Counted from the first letter of the stretch, positions 28,981 to 38,946 are shown. The stretch is 64,000 bases of DNA from Pedomonas mirosovicensis (GCF_022569295.1 NZ_JAKFIA010000001.1:2619001-2683000); one strand, 5' to 3'. The notes: generated by a model from the letters alone, not told the origin. Numbers and translations are program-made.

Positions 28981-29643
28981 TCAGATCTGCGCGCCGGATG
29001 CCTTGGCTAGGCTGACGATATCGACCACATCGGAGCCCTGTAATCGGTCGACCAAAGCCACCTTTCGACCAAGTCCGTTCAATGATGTTCCCATCACGAA
29101 GCCCTTGTCGCTGTCGGGATCGATCCAGTAGCGATCGTGGAAATCATCGGTAACGAACTCGGTAATTTCGCAGTCGGGTACCAAGGCTTTGACAGCGGCA
29201 TGAATGTCCGCCCGCGCATCGACCTTTTTGCCGTTTGTTACGAAGATGACTTCCTCCAGCTCAGACGAGGCATGACCGAGCAGATTCTTGAACAGATCAG
29301 CGACGTTTACGCTGCTCGACGACGCGTAGAAATACGGATCTATGATCAATATCCGCTTGGCCCCATTGAGAAGCGTGACGAACTTGGCGACGAGCTTCTC
29401 AATATCGTCGACGCTGAGCGATGGGGAGGTTACGTCCTCCGTCAATGTGGAATATTTGTAGAGCGATGCTAGGCCATGCTGCGTGATGTACTCCGCAATC
29501 TCGTCGCGAAAATAGAGCATCGGATGCGAAATTTGGTGAAATTCGAAATGTTCGAACAGCTCAGATTGGTGGAGCAGTACGACAAAATCCTCTGGCGGTT
29601 TGGCGCCGTTCCGTGGCTTGATGGTGTAGATAGAATCGGACAA
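28981..29643 (-). CDS. Phospholipase D-like domain protein
   Basis: A PLD-superfamily-like protein of about 220 residues. The C-terminal half shows RILIIDPYFYASS, then FHDRYWIDPDSDKGFVMGTSLNGLGRK, which fits the H-x-K-x(4)-D...G-S-x-N catalytic pattern with the Lys replaced by Arg (HDR) and GTSLN. It could be a nuclease or a degenerate binding domain. The start is unclear: TTG at 29643 is in frame, while an ATG at 29656 would be in frame (MGGNLSDSIYTIK) if the seven-C run 29648-29654 had six. Base composition is visibly less GC-rich than the core genes. Confidence 0.6.
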   Translation of the reverse strand: MSDSIYTIKPRNGAKPPEDFVVLLHQSELFEHFEFHQISHPMLYFRDEIAEYITQHGLASLYKYSTLTEDVTSPSLSVDDIEKLVAKFVTLLNGAKRILIIDPYFYASSSSVNVADLFKNLLGHASSELEEVIFVTNGKKVDARADIHAAVKALVPDCEITEFVTDDFHDRYWIDPDSDKGFVMGTSLNGLGRKVALVDRLQGSDVVDIVSLAKASGAQI

Positions 29644-29656
29644 GTTTCCCCCCCAT

Positions 29657-30129
29657 TTCTCGGTCTTTATATCAGCTCGGCAAGAACGGGGGAACCGACT
29701 TTCAGTGCATAGTCGCAACGAAAGTTATCTCTCCTGGGTATGAGGAACAATTATCGGGCCGGCCTGGAGGCGCGCGACGGACTAGCAAAGGAGACTGTCC
29801 GCAGCTGGAAGCAGAAAAATCGGGGCTGAATGTCTATTACTGGTCGGCAGCTGTCTTAGCTAAGATCCGCCTAGAAAGGGCAACTATCCGACTCTCTTGG
29901 CCTGAAAGCTGCCTATCCGTTTTCGGCCAAAAGCCGAGGAACCACCGGACCGCAGCGCGCCCAAATCGGACATCCTCCTAGATTTTCGGGAATGCTCGAA
30001 CGTGCATCAGTTGATCGGGATATCCGTTGGTGGCCATTGCCAACGGGAGCCATCATGCACCAGATCAAACCAGGCTATAAGCTGGTTAAGAATTGATATT
30101 TACGTTTTCCTCCCGGTTCGTTGTTGCCG
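29657..30129. other. Gene-free border of the accessory region
   Basis: About 470 bases, less GC-rich than its surroundings, between the PLD-like gene and the SLC13 permease. No gene, repeat or transposase remnant that I can support. Confidence 0.5.
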
Positions 30130-31878
30130 CTACATCGGCCACACGGCAGGAATGACGGCCAGGGCGGTGGCAGCCGTGAGCACGGCAAGCGGCAGTCCGA
30201 GCTTGCCGAAGTCGGTAAAGCGGTAGCGCCCCGGCCCCATAATGATGGTATTGTTCTGGTGCCCGAAGGGGGTGAGGAAGTCGGTCGAGGCTCCCACCGC
30301 CACGGCCATCAGGAACGCCTCCGGCCGCAGGCTCGCGCCCTCCGCCACGCTCAGCGCGATGGGGGCCATGAGGATGACCGTCGCCGGGTTGTTCAGCACC
30401 GGCGTGATGGCCATGGAGGCGAAGAGCACACCCGCCAGCAGCGCATATGGCCCGGCATCGCCCGCCAGCCCCAGCACCCGGTGGGCGATCAGGTCGGCCG
30501 TGCCCGAGGTTTGCAGCGCAGTGCCGATAGGGATCATCGCGCCGAGTAAAACGATCACCGACCAGTCGATCTGTGCCGGTGCCTCGCTCGCGCGGATGAC
30601 CCGGGCCAGCGCCAGGCCAACAACGCACAGCACGAAGGCGATGGCCGTCGGCACGATGTCTGCCGCCGCCAGCACGATCGCCCCGGCAAACAGCAGGATC
30701 GGCAGCGCCTGCCGCGTGGCCGACAGCTGAAGGCGGCGCGGCGCGAGCGGCAGGCAGCCGAGATATTTCACCGCGTCGTGCATGGCCTGCGGCTCGCCCT
30801 GCAGCAGGAGCACGTCGCCAACGCCCAGGCTTTCCTCGTGAAAGCGCCCCTCGAAGCGGCGGCCCTGACGCGCGGCGGCGAGCAGGCGGATGCCGAAGCG
30901 CCCCGGCAGGTCGAGCGAGTCCGGGGTGCTGCCCGGCACCAGCGAGCCCGGGGTGACCACGGCCTCCATCATCGCGGTGCCCTGCACCGGCGGCACGCCT
31001 GCCAGCGCCGCCACGCCCGATTGCAGCAGCGCCTCCAGCCGCCGGGTTTCCGCCTCGATGAGCAGAATATCCCCACTGGCCAGCCGCTGCTCCGCCAGCC
31101 GCCCGAACAGGCGCATGCCCTCCCGCACCACGCCGTGGACCTCGATGCCGAAGGCGCGGGCCGCGGCCTCCACTGTCTGTCCCGCGAGCGGAGAGCCGAG
31201 CGCGATCTCGACCTCCGTGACGTAATCCATCACATCGAAGGCGTCGGGCAAGGTCTCCTCCTCCTCGCTTGCCCGGCGGGTGCGGAACCAGCCCACCACG
31301 AGCAGATAGGCCAACCCCACGCCGGCAACCGCCAGCCCCACGGGCGCGAAGTCGAACAGGGAGAACCGCAACCCCGTTTCCTGATACCGGAAGTTGGAAA
31401 TGAGCAGGTTGGGCGGCGTGCCGATAAGGGTGATCATGCCGCCCAGCAGGGTGGCGAAGGAGAGCGGCATGAGCAGGAGGCCGGGAGTGTACCGGAACCG
31501 CCTTGCCGCCGCGAGCGCCAGCGGCAGAACGAGGGTGAGCGCCGCCACATTATTCATGAAGGCCGAAAGCGCCAGCCCGAGCGTGCACAGGAGCGCCATG
31601 TGGTGAAAGGGGCTGGCGGTCAGCGCCGTCATGCGCTGTCCCAGCCGCGCCACCGCGCCGGAACCGGAGACCGCCGCGCTGATGACCAGCACGGCGGCCA
31701 CCGTGATCACCGCCGGATTGCCGAAGCCCGAGAAGGCGTCCTGCGCCGGCACGAGGCCAGCGAGGACGCACAATATCAGGCTGATGACCGCGATCAGATC
31801 GTAACGCCACCGGTCGAGGCTCATTGCAGTGAGCGTGCCGGCTAGGATCAGCAGCAGTAGTCCCTGGCTTGGAATCAT
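30130..31878 (-). CDS. SLC13 family permease with RCK-C (TrkA-C) domains
   Basis: A 582-residue anion transporter. Transmembrane segments at both ends flank a soluble middle of about 200-390 with two TrkA-C-like domains (EIALGSPLAGQTVEAAARAFGI and the later DSLDLPGRFGIRLLAAARQG). Conserved repeats NPAVITV/ GTPPNLLISN and NNPATVILMAP/ TPFGHQNNTIIMGPG fit DASS-type carriers of sulfate or dicarboxylates. It is the last gene of a sulfate-uptake operon, so sulfate is the likely substrate. Confidence 0.85.
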   Translation of the reverse strand: MIPSQGLLLLILAGTLTAMSLDRWRYDLIAVISLILCVLAGLVPAQDAFSGFGNPAVITVAAVLVISAAVSGSGAVARLGQRMTALTASPFHHMALLCTLGLALSAFMNNVAALTLVLPLALAAARRFRYTPGLLLMPLSFATLLGGMITLIGTPPNLLISNFRYQETGLRFSLFDFAPVGLAVAGVGLAYLLVVGWFRTRRASEEEETLPDAFDVMDYVTEVEIALGSPLAGQTVEAAARAFGIEVHGVVREGMRLFGRLAEQRLASGDILLIEAETRRLEALLQSGVAALAGVPPVQGTAMMEAVVTPGSLVPGSTPDSLDLPGRFGIRLLAAARQGRRFEGRFHEESLGVGDVLLLQGEPQAMHDAVKYLGCLPLAPRRLQLSATRQALPILLFAGAIVLAAADIVPTAIAFVLCVVGLALARVIRASEAPAQIDWSVIVLLGAMIPIGTALQTSGTADLIAHRVLGLAGDAGPYALLAGVLFASMAITPVLNNPATVILMAPIALSVAEGASLRPEAFLMAVAVGASTDFLTPFGHQNNTIIMGPGRYRFTDFGKLGLPLAVLTAATALAVIPAVWPM

Positions 31879-31941
31879 GCCCGCAAGGTGCGTCAGGATT
31901 CTGCGTTTTGCGAGTGGCTTTCCGCCGCCGCCGCCGCTTTT

Positions 31942-33063
31942 TCAGGAGACCGCCGCCAGACGCGGCTCAGCCGTGATCCACCCATTGCTCTCGCCCGGTT
32001 CGCCCCCGCGCGGGAACACGCCGTAGCGCCGGGGGCACAGCAGCACGCGCGTGCCCGGGGCGAGCCGCAGGCGGCCGTCCACCGCCGCCTCGGGCAGCTC
32101 CACGCTGAGCGGACCGTGACCGCCCGGAATCTCCACCTCCAGCCGGATGAGGCCCGCCAGACGGCGGCTTGTCCGCACCACGCCGGGTATGGACCGGGCC
32201 CGGTCGTCGCCCAGTTCAAGGTCGTGGGCGCGCACATAAAGGTTGGCCGCCCCTTCGAGGCCGTGGGGGCGGGCGGCGGGCAGGATGGTCTCGTAGCCGT
32301 CCAGCACCACATGGCCATCCCTCACCTCGACGGGCAGCACGTTGACCGCGCCCAGGAAGCCATAGACGAACGGCGTTGCCGGTTCGTTGTAGACCTCGTC
32401 CGGCGTGCCCACCTGCGCGATCTGCCCGTCATGGATGATGACCACCCGGTCCGCCAGCTCCAGCGCCTCCTCCTGATCGTGGGTGACGAACACGGTGGTG
32501 TGGCGGGTCTTGTCGTGCAGGTCGCGCAGCCAGCGGCGCAGGTCCTTGCGCACCTGCGCATCGAGCGCGCCGAAGGGCTCGTCGAGCAGCAGGATGGAGG
32601 GGTCGATGGCCAGCGCCCGGGCCAGCGCCACGCGCTGGCGCTGGCCGCCGGAAAGCTGGGCGGGATACCGGGCATCCAGCCCTTCCAGCTGCACCAGCGT
32701 CAGCAGCTCGCGCACCTTGGCGGCGATTTCCTCCCGCCCGGGGCGCAGGCCGCGCGGGCGCACTCTGAGGCCGAAGGCGATGTTGTCGAACACGGTCATG
32801 TGGCGGAACAGGGCATAGTGCTGGAACACGAAGCCGATGTGCCGCTCCTGCACGGTTTTGGCGAAGGCGTCCTCGCCCCCGAACAGGATGGAGCCGTGGC
32901 TGGGAAACTCCAGCCCGGCGATCAGGCGCAGGAGCGTCGTCTTGCCCGAGCCGGAGGGGCCGAGCAGCGCGATCAGTTCGCCGTCGCGGATGTCGAGGCT
33001 GAGGTCGCGCAGCACCGGGGTGCCGCGAAACGCCTTGCTCAGGTTGCGGATGGTTACGTCCAT
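31942..33063 (-). CDS. cysA: Sulfate/thiosulfate ABC transporter ATP-binding protein
   Basis: Powers sulfate import from the cytoplasmic face. Walker [10 protein letters not shown] (35-43), signature LSGGQRQ (137-143), Walker [13 protein letters not shown] (157-168), then a C-terminal regulatory TOBE-like region. Length 373. The start at 33063 is preferred over the upstream GTG-type start because AGGAGTG lies just upstream and [12 protein letters not shown] is the family start. 10 bases after cysW. Confidence 0.93.
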   Translation of the reverse strand: MDVTIRNLSKAFRGTPVLRDLSLDIRDGELIALLGPSGSGKTTLLRLIAGLEFPSHGSILFGGEDAFAKTVQERHIGFVFQHYALFRHMTVFDNIAFGLRVRPRGLRPGREEIAAKVRELLTLVQLEGLDARYPAQLSGGQRQRVALARALAIDPSILLLDEPFGALDAQVRKDLRRWLRDLHDKTRHTTVFVTHDQEEALELADRVVIIHDGQIAQVGTPDEVYNEPATPFVYGFLGAVNVLPVEVRDGHVVLDGYETILPAARPHGLEGAANLYVRAHDLELGDDRARSIPGVVRTSRRLAGLIRLEVEIPGGHGPLSVELPEAAVDGRLRLAPGTRVLLCPRRYGVFPRGGEPGESNGWITAEPRLAAVS

Positions 33064-33073
33064 GGCAGCACTC

Positions 33074-33961
33074 CTAGAGGCGGCGGCTGGCGGCAAGCTC
33101 CGCGCCGTGCCGCCATTCGAGCAGGGATTTGAGGCCGAGGGTCAGGAAGGCCAGCAGGGCCAGCAGGCAGGCGACGGCAAAGGCCGCGACGAAGTTGTAT
33201 TCATTGTAGAGAATCTCCACGTGCAGCGGCACGGTGTTGGTGAGCCCCCGGATATGGCCCGACACCACCGAAACCGCGCCGAACTCCCCCATGGCCCGCG
33301 CATTGCACAGCAGCACGCCGTAGAGCAGCCCCCAGCGGATGTTGGGCAGGGTGACATGCCGGAAGGTCTGCCAGCCGCTCGCCCCTAGGGACAGGGCGGC
33401 TTCCTCCTCCTTGGTTCCCTGCTCCTGCATCAAGGGGATCAGTTCGCGGGCGACGAACGGCACGGTGACGAAGATGGTCGCCAGCACGATGCCCGGCACG
33501 GCAAAGACAATCTCGATGCCTCGCCCGGCAAACCACTGGCCGATGACGCTGTGGGTGCCGAACAGGATGACGTAGATCAGCCCCGAGATCACCGGCGAGA
33601 CCGAGAACGGCAGGTCGATGAGGCTGACCAGCAGGCTCTTGCCGCGGAACTCGAACTTGGCGACCGCCCAGGCGACAGCCACGCCGAAAAGGGTGTTGAG
33701 CGGAACGGCGATGGCCGCGACCAGAAGGGTCAGCCGCACCGCGGCAAGGGCATCGGGCTCGTCGAGCGCCGCTAAGAATTCGCCCCAGCCATGACGCAGC
33801 GCCTCGGCGAACACCACGGCCAGCGGCAGGAACAGCAGCAGGGCGAGGAACACGATCGCCGTTGCGATCAGCAGCACCCGGACACCCCGGCGTTCGCCGG
33901 TAGCAGACGCCGCCTGTCGCACGGCGGCTTTCTCAAGGATCACAAGCGTTGCTTCAGCCAT
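33074..33961 (-). CDS. cysW: Sulfate ABC transporter permease CysW
   Basis: One of two membrane subunits of the sulfate importer. Six hydrophobic segments; the coupling motif is [24 protein letters not shown], and [19 protein letters not shown] is the CysW signature. Length 295. The start at 33961 gives a seven-base spacing from GGAGG and overlaps the end of cysT by eight bases. Confidence 0.93.
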   Translation of the reverse strand: MAEATLVILEKAAVRQAASATGERRGVRVLLIATAIVFLALLLFLPLAVVFAEALRHGWGEFLAALDEPDALAAVRLTLLVAAIAVPLNTLFGVAVAWAVAKFEFRGKSLLVSLIDLPFSVSPVISGLIYVILFGTHSVIGQWFAGRGIEIVFAVPGIVLATIFVTVPFVARELIPLMQEQGTKEEEAALSLGASGWQTFRHVTLPNIRWGLLYGVLLCNARAMGEFGAVSVVSGHIRGLTNTVPLHVEILYNEYNFVAAFAVACLLALLAFLTLGLKSLLEWRHGAELAASRRL

Positions 33962-34814
33962 GACCATGCCTCCGCCGGTTCCATGCTTGCAGCAGGTTGA
34001 TGAACAGCAGCAGCGCAAAGGAGATCAGGAGCATGGCGACCGCCACGGCGGTTGCGCCCTGATAGTCGAACTCCTCCAGCCGAATGACGATGAGCAGCGG
34101 AGCGATCTCCGAAACGTAGGGGATGTTGCCCGCAATGAAGATGACCGAGCCATATTCCCCGACGCCCCGGGCGAGCGCGAGGGCAAAGCCGGTCAGCAGC
34201 GCCGGCAGAACCGTCGGCAGGATCACCCGGCCGATCGTCTGCCAGCGCGACGCGCCCAGCGTGGCCGCCGCCTCCTCCAGCTCCCGGTCCAGCTCCTCCA
34301 GCACCGGCTGGACCGTCCGCACCACGAACGGCAGGCCGATGAACACCAGCGCGACCACGATGCCGAGCGGCGTGTAGGCCACCTTCAGCCCCAGCGGCTC
34401 CAGCAGGCGTCCGATCCAGCCGTTGGGAGCATAGAGAGTCGTCAGCGCAATGCCCGCCACTGCCGTCGGCAGGGCAAAGGGCAGGTCGATGGCCGCATCG
34501 ATAAGTCGCCGCCCGGGGAAGCGGTAGCGCACCAGCACCCAGGCCAGCAGCACGCCCATCACCCCGTTGATTGCGGCCGCGATGAATGCGGTCGCGAAGC
34601 TAAGGCGGAGCGCACCCAGGGTGCGCTCCTCCGTCACGAGATCCCAGAACCCTGCCCAGCCCAGTCCGGCGCTGTGGAAAAAAAGGACGGCCAAGGGCAC
34701 CAGAACGATCATGCCGAGATAGGCCAGTGCCAGCCCCAGCGTGATGCCGAAGCCGGGCAGGATGCTCGGCTCGCGGAACCACGAGGGGCTGTTCGCGGGA
34801 GACAAGGTGGTCAT
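33954..34814 (-). CDS. cysT: Sulfate ABC transporter permease CysT (CysU)
   Basis: The other membrane subunit. Seen: [21 protein letters not shown], the [21 protein letters not shown] coupling loop and [20 protein letters not shown]. Length 286 from the ATG at 34814. It overlaps cysW at its 3' end and follows the porin gene by 11 bases. Confidence 0.93.
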   Translation of the reverse strand: MTTLSPANSPSWFREPSILPGFGITLGLALAYLGMIVLVPLAVLFFHSAGLGWAGFWDLVTEERTLGALRLSFATAFIAAAINGVMGVLLAWVLVRYRFPGRRLIDAAIDLPFALPTAVAGIALTTLYAPNGWIGRLLEPLGLKVAYTPLGIVVALVFIGLPFVVRTVQPVLEELDRELEEAAATLGASRWQTIGRVILPTVLPALLTGFALALARGVGEYGSVIFIAGNIPYVSEIAPLLIVIRLEEFDYQGATAVAVAMLLISFALLLFINLLQAWNRRRHGHG

Positions 34815-34825
34815 GGCCGCCTCCC

Positions 34826-36178
34826 TCACCAGTTGACCGCAAGGCGGGTGGCGAAGGCGTCGCCGTCGGTCTCCACGCCCTGGCGCTCGGTGTCGAACCG
34901 CACCCAGTTGAACAGCACCCGCACGTAAGGGTTGGCGTACCAGTTGAGGCCGAGTGTGACGTTCTTCGAGCGCCCGCCACGCACGGCCTCGTCGTCGAGG
35001 TCGAGCCGGCTGTAGCGCGCCGCCAGCTGCCACGCGCCCCAGCCGCCGTCCTTCAGGGAAAAGTTGCGCTTCGGCTCCAGTCGCCCCAGCACGCCGTCCT
35101 TGTAAGGGAGGCGCTCGCCGGTCAGGAACCACCCGGCCGCCACATAGCCGCCGTCGAACGAGACATTGGCGAAGCCGGACGGGCGATTGACCGAGGTGCG
35201 GCCATATTCCCCTTGAAGGAAAAGCGGGCCCGATGCGCCGATGACCTCTCCCCCGAGGAAGGTGTAGCTGTCGGCGGCGATGGCAGCGGTGTCGACGAGG
35301 CGGGCATTGTCCACGCGCACCTCCGGGCGGTCGCCGAAGCGCACGGTTTCGCGCCCGCCCGTATTGCGCCAGAAGCCGGACACGCCAAGATGGATCAGGT
35401 TCCTGTCGGTGTTGACGGGCGTGACGGTGGCCCGGCCGTGGAAGCCGTAGCCTTCATCCGCGCCAGCGGAGCCGGTAACGGCCGTGTTCTCGCCGAATAT
35501 CCCTGCGGTGAGGCTCCAGATGTCCTGTGCATAGCGGGCCGAGACGCCCAGCTTGAAGTCCCCGCCCGCATTGCGGCGGTCGAGGAAGGCTTCCGAAAAG
35601 GAGGCCCGCTCCAGGAACGTCAGGTTGGTAGAAGAGGTCAGCTGGTCGAGCCCGTTGGGTGTCTTGTGCTGACCGGCGGTGATGGTGAGGTGGGGCAACC
35701 CGGCATACTGGATATAGGCATCCTTCACGTCCAGTTCCGAGCCGCTGCTGTCATCCCGGCTGCCGGCGGCGACATCCGCCTCCAGCCGGTAGGCCCAGTC
35801 GGTGAACAGCTTGCCGTCGATGCCGAGGCGCGCCCGGCGCAACTCGGTGCCGTTGTTGAAGTCGCGAGCTCCCCGGCGCACGTCGAAGAAGGCGGTGTCC
35901 AGCTCCACCCGGCCCCGCAGCTTGAGGCTGAAGGCCTTGTCGGCGCTGGTCCATTGCGGCACGGGCGAGAACTTCACCGCCTCCGCCTGCCGCGGCGCGG
36001 GGGCCGCCTTTTCCGCCTTCAGGGTTTCGACCTCGCTCCGCAGAGCCTCGATCTGCCGCTCCAGCGCCTCGATGCGCGGGTCCGGCCCGTTGTCAGCAAA
36101 GGCGGGACTGGCTGCAAACAGCGTCAGGCCGGTGGTCAGCAGCAGCCGCGCGCGCGTCTGTTGTATCATGGCGTTCAT
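34826..36178 (-). CDS. Outer-membrane porin of the phosphate-selective O/P family
   Basis: A 450-residue outer-membrane beta-barrel. Signal peptide ([17 protein letters not shown]), then a short coiled coil ([23 protein letters not shown]) and a barrel with alternating aromatic strands that ends in Trp (RLAVNW). OprP-type porins are anion-selective; its place between sbp and cysT suggests that it lets sulfate across the outer membrane. The start at 36178 is eight bases from GGAGG; ATG 36184 is too near the site. Confidence 0.85.
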   Translation of the reverse strand: MNAMIQQTRARLLLTTGLTLFAASPAFADNGPDPRIEALERQIEALRSEVETLKAEKAAPAPRQAEAVKFSPVPQWTSADKAFSLKLRGRVELDTAFFDVRRGARDFNNGTELRRARLGIDGKLFTDWAYRLEADVAAGSRDDSSGSELDVKDAYIQYAGLPHLTITAGQHKTPNGLDQLTSSTNLTFLERASFSEAFLDRRNAGGDFKLGVSARYAQDIWSLTAGIFGENTAVTGSAGADEGYGFHGRATVTPVNTDRNLIHLGVSGFWRNTGGRETVRFGDRPEVRVDNARLVDTAAIAADSYTFLGGEVIGASGPLFLQGEYGRTSVNRPSGFANVSFDGGYVAAGWFLTGERLPYKDGVLGRLEPKRNFSLKDGGWGAWQLAARYSRLDLDDEAVRGGRSKNVTLGLNWYANPYVRVLFNWVRFDTERQGVETDGDAFATRLAVNW

Positions 36179-36197
36179 TCCCATCGCCTCCTGCGCG

Positions 36198-37229
36198 TTA
36201 TTTCGCGGGCCGGTAAATCTGGTCGAACAGGCCGCCGTCGGCGAAGAACCTGGGCTGTACGGTCGCCCAGCCGCCGAAGTCGTCGATCGAGACCAGTTCG
36301 AGCTTCGGGAACCGCTTCAGATCCTTCGGATCGGCCAGCTCCGGCTTGAAGGGGCGATAGAAGTGCCTGGCCGCCAGCTTCTGCCCCTGAGGCGAATAGA
36401 GGAAATCGAGATATTCCTGCGCCGCCTTCAGCGTGCCCTTGGCCTTGGCGTTGCCCGGCACGAGCGCGACCGGCGGCTCGGCCTTGATGGAGAGAGACGG
36501 AGCAATGATCTCGAACTTGTCCGGCCCCAGCTCGTTCAGCGCCAGGAACGCCTCGTTCTCCCACGCCAGCAGCACGTCGCCGATGCCCCGCTGCACGAAG
36601 GTGATGGTGGACCCACGCGCGCCCGTGTCCAGCACCGGCACGTTCTTGAACAGCGCCGTCACATACTGGCGGGCCTTGACCTCATCGCCCTTGTAATGCT
36701 TCAACGCCCAGCCCCAGGCGGCGAGGAAATTCCAGCGCGCTCCGCCCGAGGTCTTGGGGTTGGGCGTAATGACCTGGATGCCCGGCTTTACCAGATCGCC
36801 CCAATCGCGAATGGCCTTAGGGTTATCCTTGCGCACCAGGAACACGATCGTCGACAGATAGGGCGCGCTGTTGTTCGGCAGGCTCTTGCGCCAGTTTACG
36901 GAAATCTTGCCCGTCTTCTGCGCAATGGCGTCGATGTCCGCCTCCAGCGCCAGCGTCACCACATCGGCGGGCAGACCGTCGATCACGGCCCGGGCCTGCT
37001 TGCCCGATCCGCCGTGGGACTGGCGCACGGTTACCGTCTCTCCGGTCTTCTGCTTCCAATGACTGACGAACGCAGCGTTGTATTCGCGGTAGAATTCCCG
37101 CGTCGGATCGTAGGAGACATTGAGCAGGGTCGTGGCGGCACTTGCCGGCCCTGCGCCCAGAATCGAAATAGCCGCCACCGCCGCGTAGATGAGCGCGGAT
37201 CGGCGGGTCGTGTCGCGAGTTATAGCCAT
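36198..37229 (-). CDS. sbp: Periplasmic sulfate-binding protein
   Basis: Captures sulfate (or thiosulfate) and delivers it to CysT/CysW. Signal peptide ([20 protein letters not shown] up to PASA), then [31 protein letters not shown] and [20 protein letters not shown], which line the sulfate site. About 343 residues. The start at 37229 has GGAGTT upstream; the longer frame to 37313 runs through the likely promoter. Confidence 0.94.
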   Translation of the reverse strand: MAITRDTTRRSALIYAAVAAISILGAGPASAATTLLNVSYDPTREFYREYNAAFVSHWKQKTGETVTVRQSHGGSGKQARAVIDGLPADVVTLALEADIDAIAQKTGKISVNWRKSLPNNSAPYLSTIVFLVRKDNPKAIRDWGDLVKPGIQVITPNPKTSGGARWNFLAAWGWALKHYKGDEVKARQYVTALFKNVPVLDTGARGSTITFVQRGIGDVLLAWENEAFLALNELGPDKFEIIAPSLSIKAEPPVALVPGNAKAKGTLKAAQEYLDFLYSPQGQKLAARHFYRPFKPELADPKDLKRFPKLELVSIDDFGGWATVQPRFFADGGLFDQIYRPAK

Positions 37230-37260
37230 TGCCAACTCCGTTGATTGGTTGCGGGCTATA

Positions 37261-37290
37261 TCTCGACTAATTTTACAGAGAATGTCGAGA
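37261..37290. promoter_or_regulatory. Inverted repeat upstream of sbp, candidate operator
   Basis: TCTCGAC (37261-37267) and GTCGAGA (37284-37290) flank an AT-rich core (TAATTTTACAGAGAAT), about 30 bases before the sbp start. The Rrf2-type regulator encoded just upstream is the obvious candidate binder; this is inferred from position. Confidence 0.5.
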
Positions 37291-37368
37291 AAGAAAAAGC
37301 CTTCTTCGACCAAGTGAGGCTTTGCAAGCGAAATGATTGGAAAGGAATCTGCGGGGCCGTGCGGTACC

Positions 37369-37821
37369 CTACGCGATGAGGGCGCGCACCGGGTCGCTGG
37401 TCCGGTTCTCGGCCATCAACGTGTCATAAAGCGTCTTCGTATCAAGCACCTGGGCGGTGGCCGCATAGGCCTCGGCGAACACCCGGCGGATGCCGCACCG
37501 GGTCTCGTCCTCGCAGTCGTCGCAGCGGCGGTAAGCCATGCGGCTCAGGCACGGCAGCGGCGCTTGCGGTCCGTCGACAATCCGCAGGATCTGCCCGAGG
37601 GTGATTTCGCGCGGATCTTTCAGCAGACTGTATCCCCCGCCCCGGCCGCGCCGGCTGTGCACCAGACCCCGGTTCCTGAGATCGAGCAGAATCTGCTCCA
37701 GAAACTTTTTCGGAATGTGCTGCTGCTCCGCAATGTCAGTGATGAGCAGCGCCTCGCCCTCACCTGCCCGTGCCAACTCCAGCAAGGCTCGCAGAGCATA
37801 TTTGGCTTTCTGCGAAATCAT
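37369..37821 (-). CDS. Rrf2 family transcription regulator
   Basis: A 150-residue winged-helix regulator beginning [17 protein letters not shown], with the HTH in [28 protein letters not shown] and the wing [11 protein letters not shown] cysteine cluster (C-x8-C-x2-C-x5-C in [20 protein letters not shown]) could bind an Fe-S cluster as in IscR-like members, or act as a thiol sensor. It lies directly upstream of sbp in the same direction, so it probably controls sulfate uptake in response to sulfur or redox state. Confidence 0.88.
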   Translation of the reverse strand: MISQKAKYALRALLELARAGEGEALLITDIAEQQHIPKKFLEQILLDLRNRGLVHSRRGRGGGYSLLKDPREITLGQILRIVDGPQAPLPCLSRMAYRRCDDCEDETRCGIRRVFAEAYAATAQVLDTKTLYDTLMAENRTSDPVRALIA

Positions 37822-38149
37822 TGACGTGCTGCTCCTCGGGTCACCGCCGCAGTTACCTGACAATGGGCCGCATCGGCCCAGCATGAACGATCAGCCCCTA
37901 TCCATACATATAAGCCCCCGCCCGGCTTTTGGCGACGCCTACTTTGCCGAGGCAGAGAGCCGCCCACCCATGGGCGTGCTGATTTCAAACCTGTTTCCAA
38001 GCCCGCCCGGTAGGCATTTCCTCGCCAATTCATCCTGCTACCCAAGGAGCAACGGTTCCCTTGGCATTTACTCGTTGCCGGTATGGGCTCTCTGCAATTT
38101 TCAGCCGACACGGAGAGGCTCTTTTGTGTCCCGCTGCCTCGGGCGGCGT

Positions 38150-38371
38150 TTAGTTACGTCGCGATCCAGCGACCGTTGCAGTGTCTTTGTCAAATGAATG
38201 GCCGCTTGCCTCACCGCCGATCTGAAAGCCGACCATCAACAATCGGCCATCAGGTGTCACGATCCAGGCCGAGCGCCCCACTGCAGATATCTTAAGCCCT
38301 CCTCCCAACCACAGTTGCGCTGACGCAGCCGGTCGCCGCCCCAACCGAACCAACTCACACCTTCCCACCAT
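38150..38371 (-). CDS. Small hypothetical protein
   Basis: A 73-residue frame from ATG 38371, unrecognised. The middle, GGLKISAVGRSAWIVTPDGR followed by LLMVGFQIGG, reads like folded protein, and a palindrome (38390-38402) lies in the expected promoter region. No strong ribosome site, so this may be spurious. Confidence 0.25.
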   Translation of the reverse strand: MVGRCELVRLGRRPAASAQLWLGGGLKISAVGRSAWIVTPDGRLLMVGFQIGGEASGHSFDKDTATVAGSRRN

Positions 38372-38389
38372 ACCCAAAACCTACCATCG

Positions 38390-38402
38390 TATCGTGACGA
38401 TA
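38390..38402. promoter_or_regulatory. Short palindrome TATCGT-G-ACGATA
   Basis: Perfect 6-bp inverted repeat with a one-base centre in an AT-rich patch, about 20 bases from the small minus-strand frame. Possible operator; the regulator is unknown. Confidence 0.35.
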
Positions 38403-38541
38403 GTCAATAGGTTTTTTGCAATTATCGCAGGCGGTCCCCAAATCCGTCGCCTGTGTGCCCGCCACCACCCTCCCCGGCGTTTTTGCGAACAGCTCTTACT
38501 GTTCCTTTGGTTCCGGCCTCCGGCTCTGCTAGGCTCCGCTC

Positions 38542-38892
38542 ATGCGCCGCGTTTACGCCATTCTGGGTTATGCAAGCCTCGTGCTCGCCGTGTTCGGCGC
38601 GATCCTGCCGCTGCTGCCAACGGTGCCGTTCGTCATTCTCGCGGCCTTCTTCTTCGCCAAGGGCAACCCGGCGCTGGAGCGCCGCCTGCTGGAGCACCCC
38701 ACCCTCGGCCCCCACATCATCGCCTGGCGCGAGAAGGGCGCCATCAGCCGCAAGGGCAAGGTCTTTGCGCTCATCACCTTCGCGGGAAGCGCCATCATCG
38801 GCTTCGTCACGCTGCAGCCGCCTGTCGCCTACATCCCCGCGCTTGCCGCCCTCATCGGCGGCACTTGGGTTGCCACCCGCCCCACGGTCTGA
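38542..38892 (+). CDS. DUF454 (YbaN-like) inner-membrane protein
   Basis: A 116-residue membrane protein of the YbaN/DUF454 family, of unknown function. Two hydrophobic segments open the protein (LGYASLVLAVFGAILPLLPTVPFVILAAFFF) and two close it. The family motif F-A-K-G-N-P-A-L-E, followed by HPTLGPHIIAWREKGAISRKGK, is present. Convergent with sodC. Confidence 0.88.
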   Translation: MRRVYAILGYASLVLAVFGAILPLLPTVPFVILAAFFFAKGNPALERRLLEHPTLGPHIIAWREKGAISRKGKVFALITFAGSAIIGFVTLQPPVAYIPALAALIGGTWVATRPTV

Positions 38893-38912
38893 AGCCCGCC
38901 ACAAACAGAAAA

Positions 38913-38946
38913 GGGGCCAGCCACCTCTCCGGCGGCCAGCCCCTTC
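38913..38946. terminator. Hairpin between convergent DUF454 and sodC
   Basis: AAGGGGC ... GCCCCTT, a 7-bp outer stem with GC-rich inner sequence (AGCC/GGCC), placed between the two stop codons. Likely a shared terminator; the T tract is short. Confidence 0.45.

Larger units (their letters stand above)
37822..38541. other. Long intergenic region
   Basis: About 720 bases between the Rrf2 gene and DUF454. It may hold one small minus-strand gene (38150-38371) with a palindrome in front of it; the rest (37822-38149) shows nothing I can support. Confidence 0.45.

Noticed and set aside
24271-30129. Integrative element with attachment sites
   Set aside because: No integrase, transposase, tRNA or flanking direct repeats could be seen, so only an accessory region is claimed.
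37883-38197. Plus-strand frame after the Rrf2 gene
   Set aside because: Composition is random-like, no ribosome site, no recognisable motif.
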